NCBI GenBank assembly: GCA_020635915.1 | Contig: JACJYU010000002.1 | Location: forward strand, 62,001 to 126,000 | DNA length: 64,000 nucleotides | Direction: 5' to 3' | DNA from: Flammeovirgaceae bacterium | GTDB lineage: Bacteria; Bacteroidota; Bacteroidia; Cytophagales; Cyclobacteriaceae | Part shown: one piece after another, positions 62,305-64,000 of the stretch | Layout: the number at the start of each line of letters is the position of its first letter | Position numbering within the stretch: position 1 is the stretch's first letter | Notes under the pieces: model-generated | Database searches by the model: none | Seen by the model: the letters and a program-made list of their open reading frames with translations, nothing else | What the model was told of the DNA's origin: nothing | Made by a program: the position numbers and the translations under genes

Positions 62305-62889
62305 ATGGAAATGAGGCTAAGGCAACTGGAAATCATAGAGGCCGCTGGCGAAATCCTTACCCAGGCTGGCCTTGCCGGGCTGACCACAAAAAAGCTGGCC
62401 GCCAGGATTGGTTTTAGCGAATCTGCGCTGTACAGGCATTTTAAGGGCAAGGAGGAAATCGTGATCACCATGTTGAAGTACCTGGCCCGGGAGATGGACG
62501 AACGGATTGACAAAACCATCTCCCCGATAGAAAACCCTCAGGAAAAGCTGAAGGCGCTATTCAACAGCCAATTTGCATTCTTTAAACAAAACCCCCACTT
62601 CCTTATTGCCATATTTTCGGATGGCTTGCTGGAGGCCAGCAAGGAAATCAACAAGGCCATCTCAAGCATAATGGCCATTACCAAAAAACACCTCATGCAG
62701 GTCATTCAAGAAGGCCAAAAGCAAAAACTATTCACCCGTGAATTGCCCGCAGACGACCAGGTGCACATTATCATGGGGAGTTTCAGGCTACACATGCTGC
62801 AGTGGCGCATGTCGGGCTATGCGTTTGACCTGAAGGTGAAGGGAAACAAGCTTATGAACAACCTTTTTGCCCTGCTGGCCCCAAATTGA
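62305..62889 (+). CDS. TetR family transcriptional regulator
   Basis: 194 residues. The N-terminal HTH is LTTKKLAARIGFSESALYRHFKGKEEIV, followed by a helical ligand domain (AFFKQNPHFLIAIFSDGLLEA). Probably represses the promoter at 61329-61349. It lies 29 bp after dps and overlaps the next reading frame's upstream region by a few bases. Confidence 0.92.
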   Translation: MEMRLRQLEIIEAAGEILTQAGLAGLTTKKLAARIGFSESALYRHFKGKEEIVITMLKYLAREMDERIDKTISPIENPQEKLKALFNSQFAFFKQNPHFLIAIFSDGLLEASKEINKAISSIMAITKKHLMQVIQEGQKQKLFTRELPADDQVHIIMGSFRLHMLQWRMSGYAFDLKVKGNKLMNNLFALLAPN

Positions 62890-62912
62890 CACTTAAAGAC
62901 AATTATAAAACA

Positions 62913-63296
62913 ATGAAAACAGTAAAGTTTGCCTCGGTAGTCCTAATTGCTTTTTCCCTGGTAACGCTTTTTATGAGCACTTCCGTCCTGTTTGACCTGT
63001 TTGGCATCCGGGAGCGGGAAGGCAACTACGTGCCCTTTATTGTGGCCACTAATTTCTTGGCAGGCGTTTTTTACCTGGTAGGCGCATACGGCCTGTACAC
63101 CGCCAAGGCATGGACTGCCCGGCTGCTCACGATTATTACCGTGGTGCTGGTGGGCAGCTTCCTGGGGCTGTTGCTTCACATCAATTCGGGTGGGGCCTAT
63201 GAGGCACAGACGGTAAAGGCCATGGTTTTCAGGATAAGCCTGACGGCAATATTCGCGGTTTTGGCCTGGCGGTACATTTCAAAAAAAAATAAATAA
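62913..63296 (+). CDS. Small four-helix membrane protein
   Basis: 127 residues from the ATG at 62913 (MKTVKFASVVLIAFSLVTLF). Four hydrophobic helices; the middle has YVPFIVATNFLAGVFYLVGAYGLY and a conserved-looking LLLHINSGGAYEAQTVKAM. Family not identified. Part of the TetR-linked gene set. Confidence 0.7.
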   Translation: MKTVKFASVVLIAFSLVTLFMSTSVLFDLFGIREREGNYVPFIVATNFLAGVFYLVGAYGLYTAKAWTARLLTIITVVLVGSFLGLLLHINSGGAYEAQTVKAMVFRISLTAIFAVLAWRYISKKNK

Positions 63297-63318
63297 AACA
63301 ACATCAAACTAAAAAACA

Positions 63319-63759
63319 ATGACTATGAAAAAACCCACCTTACTCCTCGCGGCCGCCATGCTGGCCCTTTTTTCCGGTTGCTCGCCAGGCGAACACAAAG
63401 ATGGCCATCACAATGAAGAAGGGGAACATGTTGGCACCCCCGCTTTAGTACAATTGGACAACGGAAAAAAATGGTTGGCCAATATTGAAACCACGCAAGG
63501 CATGCAAAGCATGGCACAAATGGTGGACACGGCATTGGCCAACCCTGATGCCACGGCCGCCTCAATCAAGGAAAACCTTCTTTCTGGGTTTACCGAAATA
63601 CTGGACAAATGCACCATGACGGGCGAACCTCACGAACAGTTGCACCACTACCTGGTTCCTCTCAAGGAAGATATAGAGCGGCTGGGCGAGGGCAACAAGG
63701 AAGAGGTGCTGGCCGATATAAAGGCCTATCTCGACACATACAAAAACTATTTTGAATAA
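63319..63759 (+). CDS. Small histidine-rich lipoprotein
   Basis: 146 residues. The signal MTMKKPTLLLAAAMLALFSGC has a lipobox LFSGC. A histidine/acid-rich stretch follows (GEHKDGHHNEEGEHVG), likely metal-binding. The remainder is helical with conserved-looking KCTMTGEPHEQLHHYL. Together with Dps and the VIT1-like transporter next door, a periplasmic metal role is a reasonable inference. Confidence 0.75.
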   Translation: MTMKKPTLLLAAAMLALFSGCSPGEHKDGHHNEEGEHVGTPALVQLDNGKKWLANIETTQGMQSMAQMVDTALANPDATAASIKENLLSGFTEILDKCTMTGEPHEQLHHYLVPLKEDIERLGEGNKEEVLADIKAYLDTYKNYFE

Positions 63760-63783
63760 AAACCCGGTCGAACGCCTTTCACC

Positions 63784-64000
63784 ATGAAGCACAGCGAATC
63801 AAGCATCCACCAAAAAGGGACTTCGTTATTAGGCCGGTACCAGGACTACCTCGGTGAATTTGTTTATGGGGGGATTGACGGCAGCGTGACCACCTTTGCC
63901 GTGGTGACCGGTGCGGTGGGGGCCGGCATGGACAGCTCCGTGATACTTATCCTGGGTTTTGCCAACCTCTTTGCTGACGGGTTTGCCATGTCGGTAGGCG
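63784..64000 (+). CDS. VIT1/CCC1 family iron/manganese transporter, N-terminal part
   Basis: The first 72 codons only; the gene runs off the right edge. Family start GEFVYGGIDGSVTTFAVVTG and LGFANLFADGFAMSVG are characteristic of the vacuolar iron transporter family, membrane carriers exporting Fe2+/Mn2+. The ATG lies 25 bp after the lipoprotein gene. Confidence 0.88.
   Translation, partial: MKHSESSIHQKGTSLLGRYQDYLGEFVYGGIDGSVTTFAVVTGAVGAGMDSSVILILGFANLFADGFAMSVG

Overview
The window looks like a chromosomal segment of a Bacteroidota bacterium, most likely in the Cytophagales. This rests on gene content and style rather than on any marker gene. It carries long tandem sets of ~800-residue FtsX/MacB-type permeases, a PadR regulator paired with 'permease prefix' transporters, GIN-domain and LTA-synthase-like envelope proteins, GxxExxY and DUF559 nucleases, and promoter elements of the TAnnTTTG kind. 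No rRNA, tRNA or CRISPR array was recognised.

Layout. 1-274: the end of a threonine ammonia-lyase gene. 323-7455 (minus): a type I restriction-modification operon, hsdM-hsdS-[GxxExxY]-hsdR. This operon is heavily invaded. A DUF559 nuclease domain sits inside the helicase part of HsdR, bounded by inverted palindromic repeats. A GxxExxY nuclease gene sits between hsdS and hsdR, bounded by direct repeats that reproduce the ATGA stop/start overlap. Three further kinds of palindromic repeat are inserted in frame. 7806-14202 (minus): a hemerythrin-like protein and two paralogous secreted M14 peptidases.

14406-51543 is dominated by twelve large ABC-type permeases plus one relic of a thirteenth, with no ATPase gene anywhere in the window. 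Two (14406-19731) form an operon behind a PadR regulator. Six (20287-34762) form one ~14.5-kb operon read away from a divergent NtrC-type response regulator and NtrB-type kinase (34935-37756). A sigma54-like promoter lies directly in front of that operon, with a perfect palindrome ~100 bp upstream of it. Two more (37801-42596) lie between the kinase gene and a 48-bp copy of the kinase's own 3' end, which marks a duplication or insertion of ~5 kb. The last two (44126-46573 and 49141-51543) stand alone, and the second has a strong sigma54-like promoter. An M20 amidohydrolase, a small secreted protein, an ECF sigma factor and two small membrane proteins are interspersed.

51808-64000 is ordinary chromosome: YebC, a GIN lipoprotein, an LTA-synthase-like sulfatase, an outer-membrane barrel protein, an IorAB-type molybdenum oxidoreductase, a small HTH regulator with its terminator, an FMN reductase, and a DapB homologue lacking the usual catalytic histidines. 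It ends with a TetR-linked gene set containing Dps and the start of a VIT1/CCC1 transporter.

Working model (inference): the two-component system senses an envelope condition and, through sigma54, switches on sets of MacB-like permeases. These would pair with an ATPase encoded elsewhere, or work as non-transport mechanotransmission devices. The array has grown and shrunk by recombination, and the restriction operon has been a target for nuclease cassettes that travel with short repeats.
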